From positions 4,841,001-4,905,000 of the forward strand of contig WPIO01000026.1 of NCBI GenBank assembly GCA_009760855.2: a DNA stretch of 64,000 nt, written 5' to 3'. A model generated the notes under the pieces. It was not told the DNA's origin. It did not search any database and was given only the letters and a program-made list of their open reading frames with translations. Each line of letters opens with the position of its first letter. Position 1 is the first letter of the stretch. A program made the position numbers and the translations under genes. Source of the DNA: Cristatella mucedo. Its lineage: Eukaryota; Bryozoa; Phylactolaemata; Cristatellidae. Positions 25,501 through 40,500 of the stretch are shown here, in pieces.

Positions 25501-28500
25501 CCTGGAGTCTGGGTGTCCTCTTCCAAAATGAATTGTCACCCACCAGATGAGCACACGTCATTACCACAGTCAAGTATGCTTACTTTCACCTATGTAGCAT
25601 CGCAAACATAATTCAGGTTTGTTTAGACAAGGACACCATACCAAGCTGGTCCTTTGCATGCTTAACGTCCCGATTAGACTTCTGTAACTCACCACTTGCA
25701 GGTCGTCTGCACCTGAAATACAACGCTTCACTTAGTGCACAACTCAGCTGCTTGGCTTATTTGTCGTACATTTTGAAGTTGCCATATTACATCATCAATC
25801 ACGACTCTTAACTTGCTGCCTGTCAAGCAGTTTATCGACTTCAAGGTTGTTTCGCTCACTTTTATTTCCTTCATTCCTTGCTCCATCCTACCTGTCTTCA
25901 CTTCAGGCCTTCCTTCGCTCTCCTCACCCGCTCTTCTGGCTCTGGTCGATTACTTGTGCCCCTGTCTAACTTATAATCCCTCGGAGACTTGGCCTTCAGT
26001 TACTGTTCTCCTAAAGCTTGAAACTCGCTTTCGACTGACATTATGTCATCTCCTGGCATGACGAAATACAAAAAGATGAGAACCTACCTGCTACACACAT
26101 CTTTCGCTCTCGCCGAGTGAATTATTCTTTTATACGGGATGCAATACGAAACGTTGTCTAGCGGCAATAGCACGGTGCTTTTGCTTAGGTCCCATGTGGA
26201 ACTTTTCTTTTTTTCTAGTGTGCTTTTTTCGGCTTGTGAACATTTCAGTGAGTATTAATAACCGATGGTCCCACTTATCATCGGCCGTGATTTCTTTGTG
26301 TGTCTTACAAGCTTGTTATAGCGTAATCATTGTATGCTTTTGCATGCTTGTCTAAGTAGAGTACCTTGCTTTTGTTACCTATTGGTTATTACTTATCCTG
26401 CAGCAAGTTGTAAATCACCTGAATTGAGATTGAGTTCTCTCATAGTGCTATACCAAATACTTATTATCATTATTATTAATATTATTGCAAGATTTATTTC
26501 TCAGGCTTGTGGGGCTCTCGGGAATTATGGGATACTGTCTTTTGTACTACAGTGCTGTGCAGTTTCACTTGCAATGCACTGGCATGCACCTTGCTTCGAC
26601 CTGTCGTCTTTGGTATCTTCTTCCTAATTTGTTTCATGGCTGATGTGATAGGATAATAGTAATAATAATGGGAATAATAATAAAAATAAGGCAAGAGTTA
26701 AATACAGTCAGATGGTTTTGTGCACGAATGTCTACTCCTGTCTCAGGTATGGGTAACGTTGCTATCGACGGTTTTCAGCTGTCTTCTGCATGCCTGCATG
26801 TATCCTTGAAGCTACTTTGACAATTCACTAGCATTACTTCGAGGCCTATTTCTACCAGTATCGATCGCGAATTTTTGAGGTCTAGCACTCAGTGATTACT
26901 TTTAGTTTGTGTGAAAGACAAAGTATCGAGTCCTTCTTCAGGTTTTTATGCTATATGCCTCAACGGGGTATCGTATGACTCGAGAGAAGTAAGGATATGT
27001 CGTGCCCTAAGGAGCCGAGCCCACGACCTCCGACAACAGAGGCTGAAGTCTTACAAAACTATTCATTTAAAAAAATCTAGTTTGTTTAGATCTTAGGGGT
27101 AGAAATGCATGCCTGGGATCCGTGATTAGGAATAGTGGCCAACAAGCCCTTTGAGGCGTTCGTGAGTTTTGTTAGTGGTTTGCCCTTTCTTTGTGAACTT
27201 TCTCATATGCTTCGTTCTTCTTTGGCGATACTTGCATCATATTGTTAATTTAACTAGGTGCCTCGAGATATGTGAGGGTCTCACGTCTGGTAGAGTGTCG
27301 GTGGATCTTCTATTTGGCCGTCATGGTCAGACGTTGGAGGCCTGCCGTACCGAGCTGATGGCGGTAAGCTACTACATACGTATGTACACACCGAAGGGTT
27401 ACCAGCTTAAGGTGTATTAGTGGATTCTGGCTGGTTATTTAGTATCCCAATCTGCTAATGCATCAACTCAAGTGGCAAGTGATGGGCAAGTCCCACACCA
27501 CTCTGTTTGAAACGCTAGTTGACTTACTTGAAGTGCATCAAATAACAGTTGTTTTAGTATCCGGTGGGTCAGCAGCTGTGTCCCTGCTACTGAATGTGTT
27601 AGAATATTACCGAATGATGGGAGCCGAGCAAAAAGAATGCAAGAGCCTCTTAATTAGATTCAGTAAACTTGTCGTGATTCAGGGCATTTGTCCTTATGCC
27701 TTCCCAGTGATCATATCAGTGCCAGTTCGTTTAATCAAGGCTGCAAACGACATAGAAGCTTCATTCACATATAGTCGGATATAGATTTTTACAAACAAAT
27801 AGCGATATTCGATTCGTCTAGGTGGACCCCGGCACATGGATCAGGGAGCTCCATGTTCAAAGATGAAATAGAAGGTCTTATTACATATCATCAAGGCCGT
27901 GATCAGTGTCTATATGGCTTAATGGAGTAGTATGTGGAAAGAGTTGTTTACAGAGTTAGGTCGTGGATGCTTGTTGGAGCTGTTACTTGAAAGCCCTATG
28001 TATTCTTTGGTTCTCTGAATGGTGGTGCACTGGCTAGTTTTTTAAGTCATACGCCTCGAAAGACTAAGTTGTTATGCTTATATCGTGGAAGGCTCTCTTA
28101 TCCCACTCATCGAAAAACAAAGATCACAGGAAGAATCCTGGGCTGAGGTTGGATTTTTTCTTTGTCGGAGACAGCAGCAGTTCTATCTCCCGAAACCTTT
28201 GTACCATTTAGCTTTTCATCACATTTCAATGCTAATGACTGAATCAAAAGCAATGCAAATGCTAATGTTGCTGCTTTTGCTTAGTGCACGCTATGTGCTA
28301 CACCTATTAGTAATGGTGGCTTCAGCATCAGCTAAAGTAGACGAAGAGCAAGTCCGACTTATATTGCTTTTAGCTAGAAGAATTGAGACACTTTTGTATG
28401 TCACTTGCTGTTTTAGATCCGTGAACATAATGGAGTACAAAATGGCTGATACCGTGCTCCTAGTCAGTTTGATCTTGACAAAAAATGTGAAGCATACAAA

Positions 28501-31500
28501 GTATGATCGAATCACCAGTCGGATTTGTTTAGTGCTTGCCAGATCCCACAGTCTATAAGAGCGTTTTCCATCGGAAATGAACTTACAATAAATATGTCTG
28601 ATCGATCTCTGAGCTGAACCTGGGCCGTCATTACTGGATACAAATGAAGGAGCTGCTTAACTGTCTCTTCAGGCTTCACTAATGGCTAATAGGCTTCACT
28701 TCACCTCGCTGTAATGGCTAGGCAACTTCGGAATCAGTTGCTTAACGGTCATCTCAGAAATCGGTAACAGTCCATCCAATTGTCTTGCGATCACATTACT
28801 GCAACGTAATGAACATTAGATGTTCTAAACTGTTTACCTTCCGCTAAAAGTTGGGGATAGTTGGTGGTGACATGAGTTTTGAGTACCAGGCACACTGCTT
28901 TCTTTATATATCTTATGTTATAGGTAAACTCTTGTGGTTTTTCAAAACTAATGGAATAAGCAATGCTGATCTTACAAGTTGGGTTGTCAGCTGAATGTAG
29001 TTCCTGACTTGAAGCTTCTTGATCGGAATGTGTCATAAGCATTTTGCATGTGTACAGAGCAGCAATACTATGCTGAGAAAGTGTTCCGTGTTATTTGGCA
29101 GCCGTATTTGCTGTTTCCACAAATGTATCGTCAGATGCCTCCTGCATTTCGACGATGGCTGCTATAGGACTGTGCTGCATTGTAGGGCAATGTTGACTTC
29201 CTCGGTTTATAGCTGCTGCCATCACCGGGGGGGGGGGGGTAGGCTTCACCTCTAATGTCTAAAGGCTAGTTTTCATGAAAATACCAAGTGGCTAAGACTC
29301 ACCTGACTGCATCTCTGAAGTCCAGGCACGGTTGTAATCCTGCATGACTACTATTCATTTAGGTGCTTAATGCTTGTTCGGGCAAGCGCCATCACCTATC
29401 GTTATACCAACTGACTGTGGAGCGAGGCACACAGCTGCACAAGGACGTCGATTCAGGCAGTGTGGTGAGGTGCTTGAGTGGCTGTGTACTTTGCGCCACT
29501 ACTGCTGTCTGTGTCCGCCTGATTGTGAGCTTTCGAGAGTTGGTAGGCGGTATCCCGTCGGCTCTCATTTTCCTATTTGTAATTTCCAACCTCTGTGCTG
29601 AAGGCACTAGACCTAGTTCTGATTGTGAAGGAACTGTAAAGGGACTGTGGCCCGTATAAAGAGGCGTTCTCGTCGTGGGATTCAGAGGCGTTCTCGTCGT
29701 GGAATTCAGTTGCAGTACAAATATTAACGTCCCGTGATGATGTGGTTTTTGGCTGCAGAGTATAGTTCCCGACGAGCACATGTGGAATGCATTTGCAGTA
29801 ATGCTATCAGATGGCCCGATATGGTTTGGATCCTTGTACAAGAAGTGAGGATAGACTTGTGATCCTGGCCACAGAGCCTGAGGCATACACTGTATATAAA
29901 GACGTTCCTACCGATTCTTCAGAATTGGACCATACATTCTTTCGGAATTGAAGTATACAGAAGCGAGGCTACGGTGTACTACACCGAAGATGTATTTGTC
30001 ATCCGTGAACACCCAGGCTTATTCGAATCTCTTGAAAGGCTTTTTTAATATCCTCCTAAGTGTTGCCGCTGCTTTCCATTGTTTAAATGGCATTTGGACA
30101 AACACAAACTTGATTCTTAGCATCAGCTTTGCATATCTCAAAGGAGTTTGGACTTTTGAAAGCCACTATTGACCGATCCTTCGAAATGGGAGCCAGCAAG
30201 CACACCTGTGTGTTCAACAGCCGTGCTGAGCAGGATTCAGAGACCAAGTCCTTCTCCTGTTGCTCCATCAGGAGGCAGAGGATGAGCAGGAGCTACTGGT
30301 GACGATCTGGCGTAGAACCTTGATCTACTTCTTGGCTTGCCAGTCAGCTTTTTGCAGTCACTGTATGCAATTTAAAGAGCTGTACTGCAGTGTAAACTAT
30401 CTTATGCATTCAGCTGTGCAGCTATGCAAGCATAGCGATAATCATCTTTGGTGGCGATCGTGGAATGAGAAGTCGTTGCTTATTGGCATTACCTGCAGAT
30501 GAGATCGAGAAGTGCTCAACACTATGGCTGTGTGGCAGTCAGTCGTGGCAATTAACTAAGGTTCCTAGCTTTGTGATCCATTTTTCATTCTAGCTTATTA
30601 GCTAAGTTTGCCAAAGGTAGCCAATAAGCATCGTGTTTTGCCTTGCTCTGTGAGACAGTGAGCCTCATAAGGCGGTTCGGTTTGCATAAGGCGGTGCGCT
30701 TTGCTTGAGCCAGCTAGTGTAAGTCGGGTGCCCAAGTCACAGCTTGTAGAGCTATCGGGTTGGCCGGCCGAGCCACTCTAAGGCGGTCACAGCTACTTCA
30801 AAAGAGGACCTTGTGCGCCTGACCATTACTCTGTTTTTTGACATAAGCTCGTGTTACTGTTGCAGACGCTGCCTGATTCCGACGCCCTTGCCGACATGTA
30901 TGAGATGGCTGTGCAGGTATGTAGGTAACGTCCTATGATGTGCAGCTGTTCCCTGTGGGTGTACTGGATTCCCCAATAGGGCTACCAATGCACGGATATC
31001 CTTGCAGGTGTCAATGAGAAGAAAAAAGTCTTCAAAGTCGAGCTGTTGGATTCACGGTCTTGTGCTTTTGGAGCATCAGTGCATTCGTTATGTAAATGAT
31101 CAAGGTGTGGTGACTAGATATGGTTTTGTTACTTAAGAGGGAGAAGAAAGAGAAAGGGAAGAGAGAGGAGAGGAGGTCAGCTGCAGCTGGCTGCAGTGCT
31201 GTACCTCGGAACATTTGTACATTTGCACAGGTTGTGATCGCACGAATTAAGGGAAGCATACTCATACAGGGGGTGGGTTGGAGGATCAGCTGCTGCTCAC
31301 TGCTGATTGTATTTGTTGGCCATGCTGCTGCCTATTGGCACCTGCAGCTCACTTTGCTTCCGGTGGCCTGGCCTGTAGCTTTTGCTTCGTGCCCATGTAC
31401 AGCTGTGCATCGATCTTGCAGCAGATCAATGGGTGTGTGCATTAGCGTCATGCCCGTGCAATTCAATTTTTTCGTCTTGCAGACTTTGGAGGATGCTGGC

Positions 31501-34500
31501 TTGATGCGGTACGAGGCGTCTAACTTTGCCGCAACGGTATGCACAGTTCCTGAGGCACAGTTTGGCTGCTGGTAATCTTTCATCCACGTGACTACGTAAT
31601 ATTCTTACTCACTTTACTTAAATTTTCTCTATTTCTTACTGCCATTTGGAAGGGTATGCTGCCGTGCTGGTTTGACCCAGTGGTTAAGATGCTGGCCTCG
31701 AACCAAGTTCAAGGTGAATGCATGTGATTACCTAGGTCGTGGGCTAGAGCCCCGTGCTAAGCACCTGAATAGAAATTAAGTTCTCCAGGGTTCTAGTCAA
31801 ATGAATTATATTTTTTATATTATATTTAATTTTCCCACTTTGTCACTGCATAGCTTTAGCCAGCTATTGAGGCTAATAGCTTTTCAAGTGCAAGCTGGTT
31901 TTTCTGCTCTCAGCCACATGGCTGTCAACCCGAGTTTGAAACATCGGTATGTTCTAACGTTGTGAGGCTCTAATGTCGTGGCCAAGTCGTCACGGTCGTC
32001 GAGGTGCTCACTGCACTGCCGCTAGACTCTTTGTTTCTAGCCTTGCACCTGCGTTGACTTGTCGTTGCAAGGGTCACGAGAGCATCCACAACCAGTCATA
32101 TTGGACAGGAAGGCAATACATCGGCGTTGGACCAGGTCAGTTCACTCGTGACCGTGCTAGTATGCAGTCCCATGTCCCCATTCTCCATTCTTCCATTTCG
32201 CTTTCCGATTTTTGCTATAATTTGTATAGAGGTTTAAAGCAAACGTATCCAACCAAAATCAGAAATAAGCTACTGAAGTGGTGTACAAGTAGAGCTGAAC
32301 TGTCGTTTGAAATTTCACCTTGATCCGTGCAGTATTGGCCGAGTTATGGAATTTACAATGCACATAGGTAGTCTGAAAATGGAGCTGCTTTAAAGTCACC
32401 ACTATGTACCTCAAAAAGCTGTAAATATGTGCCTCGATGTACCAAGGTTAAACTGGTTGGGACTCAAGTCGCATATGATGCAGACAGAGATCGGTAGTTT
32501 TTTTATTTGTGGATGTGTTGCTTCCGGTTTACTTCCAGGTAAGAGATGGTTTGCATAACTATTTAAATGCTTTTATTTTTTGTGAAAATCGTCAAAACTT
32601 TAGATTCAATTTCTATCATGTTTGTCTTTTGAAAGATACCCTCAGCGAATATTTGATTGTTAAACGAATCTTCTCAGTATTTTCTCGATATTTACGCTTA
32701 AATGATGAGAAGTCAGTGCAGGCGGCCGGTACCAGTTACGCCTGCAGTGATGGTAGCCTGAAACAAGCTCCAAACCTTTGGTGCATACAAACTAAAGGCC
32801 TAGTCTTAAAAAGATTTCAATTCAGTTTGAGTAACGGGGAGACGACTACAGGCTGGTGAAATGGTGATGCTAGAGTACTCTGGAGAAGTAAGGAGGTTGG
32901 ATGGGTAGGCTGGTGCATGCGAGTGAAGCAACCTGAAGTCCAAATAGTGTTATGTGAATGCGATTTAATTCTTCAGATAAAGTATGTGGAGCTCAAGTAG
33001 ATGTGGCATATGATGCTGCTTCTACCCCTCCTCTCTAGGTGACAACAGCTGAGCTGCCTAGTTTTGCACTAGCTACAGACGATTAAGGGATTAAGGGCAT
33101 AGACAGAAAGTTATCTATAAAGTGAATTGCGGTAATCTAGATGCCATCACAAGTGTGTTGAATAGTTAAGGTGTCGTCTAAATAGTCGTATTCGTATAGT
33201 CGTACTCATATCGAAGCAGGCCCTGATCTTGGCAATGTGTGTCAGCTGATGGAAGGCCAACTTGACAGTCGAGGCAATGTGATCCTCCAATGACTAATGG
33301 TTTTGGAATAGTGTGCCCAGGCCATGGGCAGACGTCACTGGAGTGACACTAGCAGTACGAATACTGAGAATGTCTGCAATAATTTCTGTGCATTAGAGTT
33401 AAAAGAGTTCGATGTGCCGTATGTCATCAATAAGAAAATGAAAGCTGATGTTTTGCTTGGCAGTACATCGGCAACAGTGAGAGTATGATTCCTGAAATGA
33501 AGTGGACCTAGAACAGATCTCTTAAAGTATCCCATATTTAAAGACTCACAGAATGACTGCTGCCCATTAATATCTAGGCTCTGAAGTCTCTCACTGAGGT
33601 AGGACCTAAACCACTGTAGTGCAGTGCCAGTGATGCTGAGGTGAGATAACAGGCGTCCAAGAAGGATGTGGTGATCGATGGTATCAGATGCTGCCGAGAG
33701 ATCCAGTCAGAACTAGTAGAGAGACCCTGCCTTATGCAGAATTTGTCAGAAGGTTGTTAGACACTCAAAGCAGCACTGACTCTAGTGAGTGATTAGCTCT
33801 AAAGCCTGACAAGAACTTACTTGTCTGGTTTAAAGTTTTAGTATTAGAGTTGACTGGTTTGCCACTACTCACTATTGTCTTTGATAGGAATGGAAGTAGG
33901 GAGACTAGGCAGAAGTTACTGAAGTTTTCCTTGTCCTGTGTTGATTTGGGAATAGCCTTTGAGGGATGCATGGCAAGACCTGCCGCTGAGGACACACGTC
34001 TAATGTTATTTCTGCACGGCAGACGATGCATCTCATAAAAAACAGGATGTGTCAGATCTAGAGGGCTGTGAGTCATTTAAGTCTGGGAGATGAACTTTGA
34101 CGCGAGGTCACTACTGGAAGGCTTGAAGGCAGATATTGAGGCAAAGCAGTGAATGGAGGTTGTGGAGTCCAGTGGTGATGTTACTTTGGGGATGGACTTT
34201 CTGATGTTATCTATCTTGCTTACAAAGAGGATGGAGTAGCGGTCTTTTAGACCACAACAAGGACAAATTGTTAAGGTGCTGCCGGTGAATGGTTAAAGAG
34301 ATGGTTGATAGTTTACATCACCATTTTTGGATTGTGCATCTTTGATTTTACTTTTTTTTCTAGAGAAGCTTAACTTTGCCTTTATTAGGAATGATAAGCT
34401 CGACCAACAAACAGGAGTTCTCGCATGCCAGTCGACAGACTTTCAGCCCTGATCTTTTGTGTGCTTTCTCAAGCATTTGGTAGTTATCTCAGCCAGTTTA

Positions 34501-37500
34501 ATGCCTGCAATAAACCACAGGCCTTTGGGCAAGGGCTTACAGTGCTCTTAATCAGAGGCACAAGGTCATCTAGAAGATCGGCTAGTCTTTTGCTGTATAG
34601 CCGACTTCGCTTATTATAATGCGCTCGGGCCGGCAAATAGGCATTGTTATATTGGGATTATTCCCATATGCGTAGTGGGACTAATATTGCTTAATAATCT
34701 GGGACACGGAACTTCTATTCTTATGAGCGGAGTATTTTTATATTTGATATTCGTATACGTCGAGTCGATGTACCACTTTTTGTTTAGTGAGGAAAGGTTG
34801 GATGGAGGATTAAGCAGGCGCTGCAAGGAAGATATTTGTGGACTGCATCAATGTCAAAGGTCTTAAGGCTGTTTTGTGATCCACTAGCGAGTTTAGATAT
34901 CAAAGGGAGCATAAACTGCAGATCGAAATAGATCCACTTGTGGTCAGATGTGCAGAAGCTTGTAATAAGAGGTTTTGATAACATACAATCAGTGGAGATC
35001 ATTTTATCGAACGTGTGACCTTTGTTGTGTATGGGATCATGAATTCGAGCCACAAGAGAAAATGAACCAGCTAATCTACAAAATTCGGCGATGAGGGTTC
35101 AGCAGATAATTGAAATGGAGGTTAAAATTACCCAGTATGAAGATGAATCGATTTCTGGAATACGGAATCGAAGTGAGATTAAACAAATCTGGAATAGTTG
35201 AGAGCTTGACACCTGGTAGTGATTGATTATTGCCAGAATTGTCAGCTTGCTATTGACGGATTTATTAAATTCGAAATTCGAAAAACTGCTTCACAAGGAC
35301 TGCAAATGGCTTGAAATTGGGGGATGAAGCAAAAACGGCTCACCGACCTTTAGTTTTTATTGACCTGTGGGTTTGAGAGAATCAAGTATACCAGGATAGC
35401 GTCGGTCATTGTAGTTCAGTCAATTTTGGTCAGGCCTTGGTCACTAGAAACAGGTTGAGATGTCCTCAAGAATCACTTCACGAGCAGGTACGGATTTGTT
35501 GTTCATGAAACTTGAGTTCTTTAGGCACACGTTAGGATTGGTGCTAGGATCATAGTCGGCACGATGACTGCTAATTTAGAGCATCTCACTCCAGTGGTTG
35601 AGGGAGAGCAAGCTAGCCATCTTACAACAACGGCGAGAATTTTGAAGCTGCATCTGTTGCTTCGTTTGGTCTTTCCTTTAGAGAAACCCAAATCACGAAG
35701 CCTTTTAAGCACCGGCAGCCATGAATGCATTTGCATGGCGATAGTGGAACGTTCATGGGTATGCAAGATCGTATCGAATAGTGTGGACTCTCAGATCCCC
35801 GATTCGGCTGTAGGCAATGTAGTCAGCCTTATTAAGACATCACCATAAAGTATTTAGTGGTATTGTCAATGATCGATTTTATATGTGTGCAGTACAATTT
35901 TACGTGCATGCAGGTTTACCGAGATTTAGCTAATAATTGTGCTGTCATTAAGCTTTCAGATACTGACCATGCAATAATCATATGACCCGAGCCAAATGGC
36001 ACGAAACTGAATAATGCCTGCCGGACTGTCGATGTCCTTTATAAATCTGTGTGAGGCTTTAAAAGCTTTTCCAGTCTTTAAGGTCGATGATGCAAACTAA
36101 GGAGAGTGTGTGTGGCTCTTACTCTGCACAGGTGCCCACGGCCGTTTTGTCGTACCCGAGGCAAGCAATGCCAATATAAGAGAAAGGCTCGTCGAACGCC
36201 AGGCACGAATACAGACTCTGGAGCCAGTGCCTTGGATGACCGAAGTGGAGCGCTTTGGTCACGGCACGCGAAAGGCAATCAAGCAGACCCCGATGGACAT
36301 GTATGTTTATGCTGCTCCATTGCACGCGTACATCCTGATCACGTGGCAGTGCCCATGACGGGTACCTGATCAAGTACATGTGTTTTTCTCGGTTATTTTG
36401 TGAACTCCAGTTGATCGATTGCCTCGAGATAGGTGACGAGTGGTGATCATCGTCATGTGTTCCATTCTCACGGCTAAAACATGTTCTTTTTTTATCCAGG
36501 GGAGCATTATAAACATGCGTCCAACCGATCATACTTGGCACGTGTATCGCTATAGTCATTCATATGATGTTCTTTCTGAGTGGCAGTGATGTAAGATAGT
36601 TTCATGATCGTCGTCTAGCCCACAATATGATCAGAGTGTAAGGGTTCTCACTTCCAGTTAGTTGGAGGCAGGTAGTTTGTGGAGCTTTTAAGTTCACCAG
36701 TTTTCTTGTCGTACACAGCTGCATTGAAATCATATTCTAAAGACCTGTTCGCTTATTAGTTGCTGCTTTACACTTGATCAGGTTTACTTAGATAGTCTAA
36801 ACGAACAAAGTTTGTAATTACCGGCAGCTCAGAAGCCATGAAATTTCGGGCCCACACTTCGGTCTACAGACGGCATCTCGGAACTCGTGCATTGCCATAA
36901 AAATCAAATTTGATCATCTGCTGCCGTCTTTTCACAATGCCACCCATATCCTTATAAAAAACGCTTTTGCAGCTCCTAAATCGTAACTCGTGTAAGAGTG
37001 GACCCTACGACAGACGGGTCTTACGTCCTTAGCAAACTCCTTAAAGATTCTATGCCAGCTAGTTTCACAAGCTTATAAATTAATTCACCGATTTCAATTT
37101 TTAGTCTGGCTCACCAATTTAAAGGCAACAATTTATTGTATAATTGGTCTTCACCCGTGAACATCATAGGGAAATTCAACTTTGCTTTGGAAGGCGAGCT
37201 TGCATGTCCGCTGGCATGGCTGGTGAGCCAGTTCGACTCACGGGCAATCTCGCACTTCTTTCTCAATTTTTCAAAATCTTTACTTCACACTCCTGTAAGC
37301 AAAACAAAATCTAGGGTGTTCCTTTGGTGCACATGTTGCCTCATTAATGCCGACCAGGTACTTCCTGGCATGGTATGCCCGGCAGGAAATCCTAAGACAA
37401 TCTTTGCGGCTGTGACGACATTAGTGGTGGCCTAATTGCCAGTCATCGAGATGCGAACTACTCTTTACTCATGCATGATGCGATGACATCCCTGCAGGAA

Positions 37501-40500
37501 ATAGCGATACACTCCGAGTACCCAGGTCAGGCCATCCTCGGTTGAGGTACATTGTGCATACATCGGTTTAAGCCATCGTCCTGGGAGCTTTTCACTGTGT
37601 ATATAATACCCCAGCAGTATTTATTATTTGGGATATGATCAGCAACAGCTGAGCTGTTGCATGTAGGCACTCTCTTTTGATCTCATTCTTTGAGCTGCCT
37701 ATGTTTGGGCTGCTCTAGGTTAAAGGAACTGCTGCTTGTCGGAATTAGAACAGCCGCTGGCGTTGATGCCGGAACTTGGCAAGCCGTCACCGGAAGTCGA
37801 AAAGTCAAGGACTATGTGCAGCCATGTGTGCTCCTGCCTCTAGTTTCTGCTGGGCTGATTCAGCCCCCTGGCGACAGTGGTGGGTAAGATCTTCAGTTGC
37901 TCTCCCTGAGAGCCCTGGCCTGTTGGGTGATGCCCTGTGCATACCAATGTATGCAACACCATGCTTGCTCGTTTGAGCAGCCACCGTTATCAGATTGGCT
38001 TTGTGCATATAATGTAAGCATCACAGTCAATATGCATGTCGGCCTTCTCAGTTTGAATGACAATGTAAGCCAGTTTGTGCTGCTTGTCAGGTTTGAGGTA
38101 TTTGGCTGTGTTTACCTTGCTATCCGCTTTGTGGGTGGTCCAGTAAGCTGTAGCCTAATCAAGTGCTTGCAGCCTGATGGACGGCTGCTTGCCCTATGCT
38201 GTTCACTTGTATCCATTGCGTGTATACAATGCTAAAATGTAGCAGACTGCCGCCACCGCTATCTGTGCAACTCTCTGCGCACCACCGAGCTTCTAGATTC
38301 TGGAATCCAATGTGGCTATCGGTTTACTTTTTAAAACTGAGATATGTGTAGCCTGGCCGTCTCGCTTCCGATGAAGCTGCATAGGCTTTCTCAGTTGTTC
38401 TCAATCTGTGGGTTGCGACTCCTTTGGCGGTCGAGTGACCCCTTCACAGAGAACTTGAGACCATCTGAAAACACATTTCCACATTTCGCACAAAAAGATT
38501 TTATGGTTGGGGGTCGCCACAACATGAGGAGCTGTATTAAAGGGTCGCGACATTAGGAAGGTTGAGAACCACTGGCATAGACACTCAATCTTGCAGGGGT
38601 TGCAATCCAGTTTTGTACTTCGATGTGGCTATCGGTTTGCTCTTTAAAACTAAGATATGTGTATCCTGGCCGACTCGCTTCTGACGAAGCTGCATAGACA
38701 TTCAATCTTACAGGGGTTGCAATCCAGCGTTCTTGGCTCATGCTTCAACTCAGCTCACCGTGGCCAAGCTGATCTGTGCCCTCAGTCCATCAGAACGACA
38801 GCTTAGTAGCTGTCGCTTTTTTCTGCCGCGAGCGCCATCTGAGCACATATTGTCGCGGCCCTGCAGAGCTGTGCTCGAGACTTCTGTGCTCGAGACTTCT
38901 GTGCTCGAGACATCTGGCTTTGCAACGTCTTAGCGTCATTAGTTCCCCATGAGCTTCGGCAGCTGGTCGCGTATGAACTCAGGAAGTCTGAGCGATCGCT
39001 TTGATTACTTGTCGAACTTTAAGTCCTTCAGGCATCTCTGCTAGAACTGACTAATGACTGTGGAGTAATGCATAAAAAGGATTTCCAGCTGAGCCGTCTG
39101 CCAGATTTCCATGACCCAATGAGACGCATTATAGCACCGAAAAAGGTAATAAGTATAGTGCATCGTCTAGCCATCCCCCTTAAAGCCGCAAACTCTAAAA
39201 CAAGAGAGTCGTGCCAACATTTCGAGTGGTAGACCTCTGTGGAGCGAGATCAGTGAAGTGTGAGTCTCAGAAAGAAGTGTGCTAGATATTACAGCTTGCA
39301 AGGAGATTAGCACCACAATCATGGAGAAGATAGTGCTAGTGGGACTTTTTTGGTGCAGTTCAGTAACCCATCAGAACGCATTGAGAAAAAGATGTAAGGG
39401 TTGCACATGGTTGCAGATTATCTGCTCTATGTAGAAAGTGAGATTTAAGATTTCTGCAGTATGTCCACTGATTGGCTGATGATACCGTAGTATTCACCAT
39501 TGATAGGTAGACTTACAAAAGTGAGTAAGCCGCTATGCATGCCAACTGAAATGCAGCAGGCTCATAGCTAGGCAGTGCTAAAAAATAATATATAGCTCAT
39601 ATATTATATAGCGCTCTAAGAGAACTTACTCTCTATCCAGGCGCTTCACATATGCCGCAGGGCTCGAGCCCACGACCTTGGTTATCTAATGCATCCACCT
39701 TTACCTCAGTCGTTAAACACAAGCACCTTAGCCTCTGTGCCAAAAACTGGGCTGCAAAAATGCATTTATTGTCTGTGGACTAGCTCTGATAAGGTAGAGA
39801 CTGCCAAGTAAGCTATAAGCTCGTAAACAGATATGAATAGGATTACCATCATCTTATTCATCACACAGGTAACAACGCTGTCTCATGCCTTATGATGCTT
39901 CGGCATATTCATTTACCCCTGTCCGATTAAGGCCGGCTTACGTTTTCACTAGTGCCACTACATGCATCTTTGATTGTCAAGTGATTATGCTTGCCTGCTG
40001 CTCTAAATAAAAGGATAAGCAGTAGTAGCTACAGATGTACTATATAATAATAATAGTAGTAGTAATGGCCTCAGAGAACTTGATCTCTTTCAAGGTGCTG
40101 TACCTGCAAGTCACCTAGCTGATTTCAAGGCTCAGGGCTTTACTGGTATTCGTCGTGTTCCGGCTGAGACTAGCACAATTCCGAGCGCTGCGTTTGTGGC
40201 CTAGTTCTGCAGGTCACCACCCGTGTTTTCCTGTATGCATTCGAGAGATGGCTAGTTTTTATCGACTGAGATCACTAATCTATGCCAATAGTGCTTGCAA
40301 TAGCACCTCCGAGTTCTCTCGTGTCACTTCTGCATCCTTTCACTGTGAGAGCTTACTGGGCGTTTATGGTCCACCAAATGATTTTGTCGTCAATGTGGAC
40401 GGTAATGCGTTTGTTATGCATCAGGAATGCCCATTGTAAAGTACATCCATTTTCATGAAGCAAGTTACAGGTCATAACCTTCTTCTTGTAAGCTGTAGTT

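Noticed and set aside
31120-31575. 151-codon ORF as a separate gene
   Set aside because: It is intron read-through around rsad1 exon 10 (31483-31536).
36106-36369. ORFs in other frames over 36106-36559
   Set aside because: Shadows of rsad1 exon 12.
37719-37890. Stop codon TAA at the end of exon 13 as the rsad1 terminus
   Set aside because: The TAA lies in a GTAAGA donor, and splicing to 42709 restores the conserved GLNVADSI C-terminus in frame.
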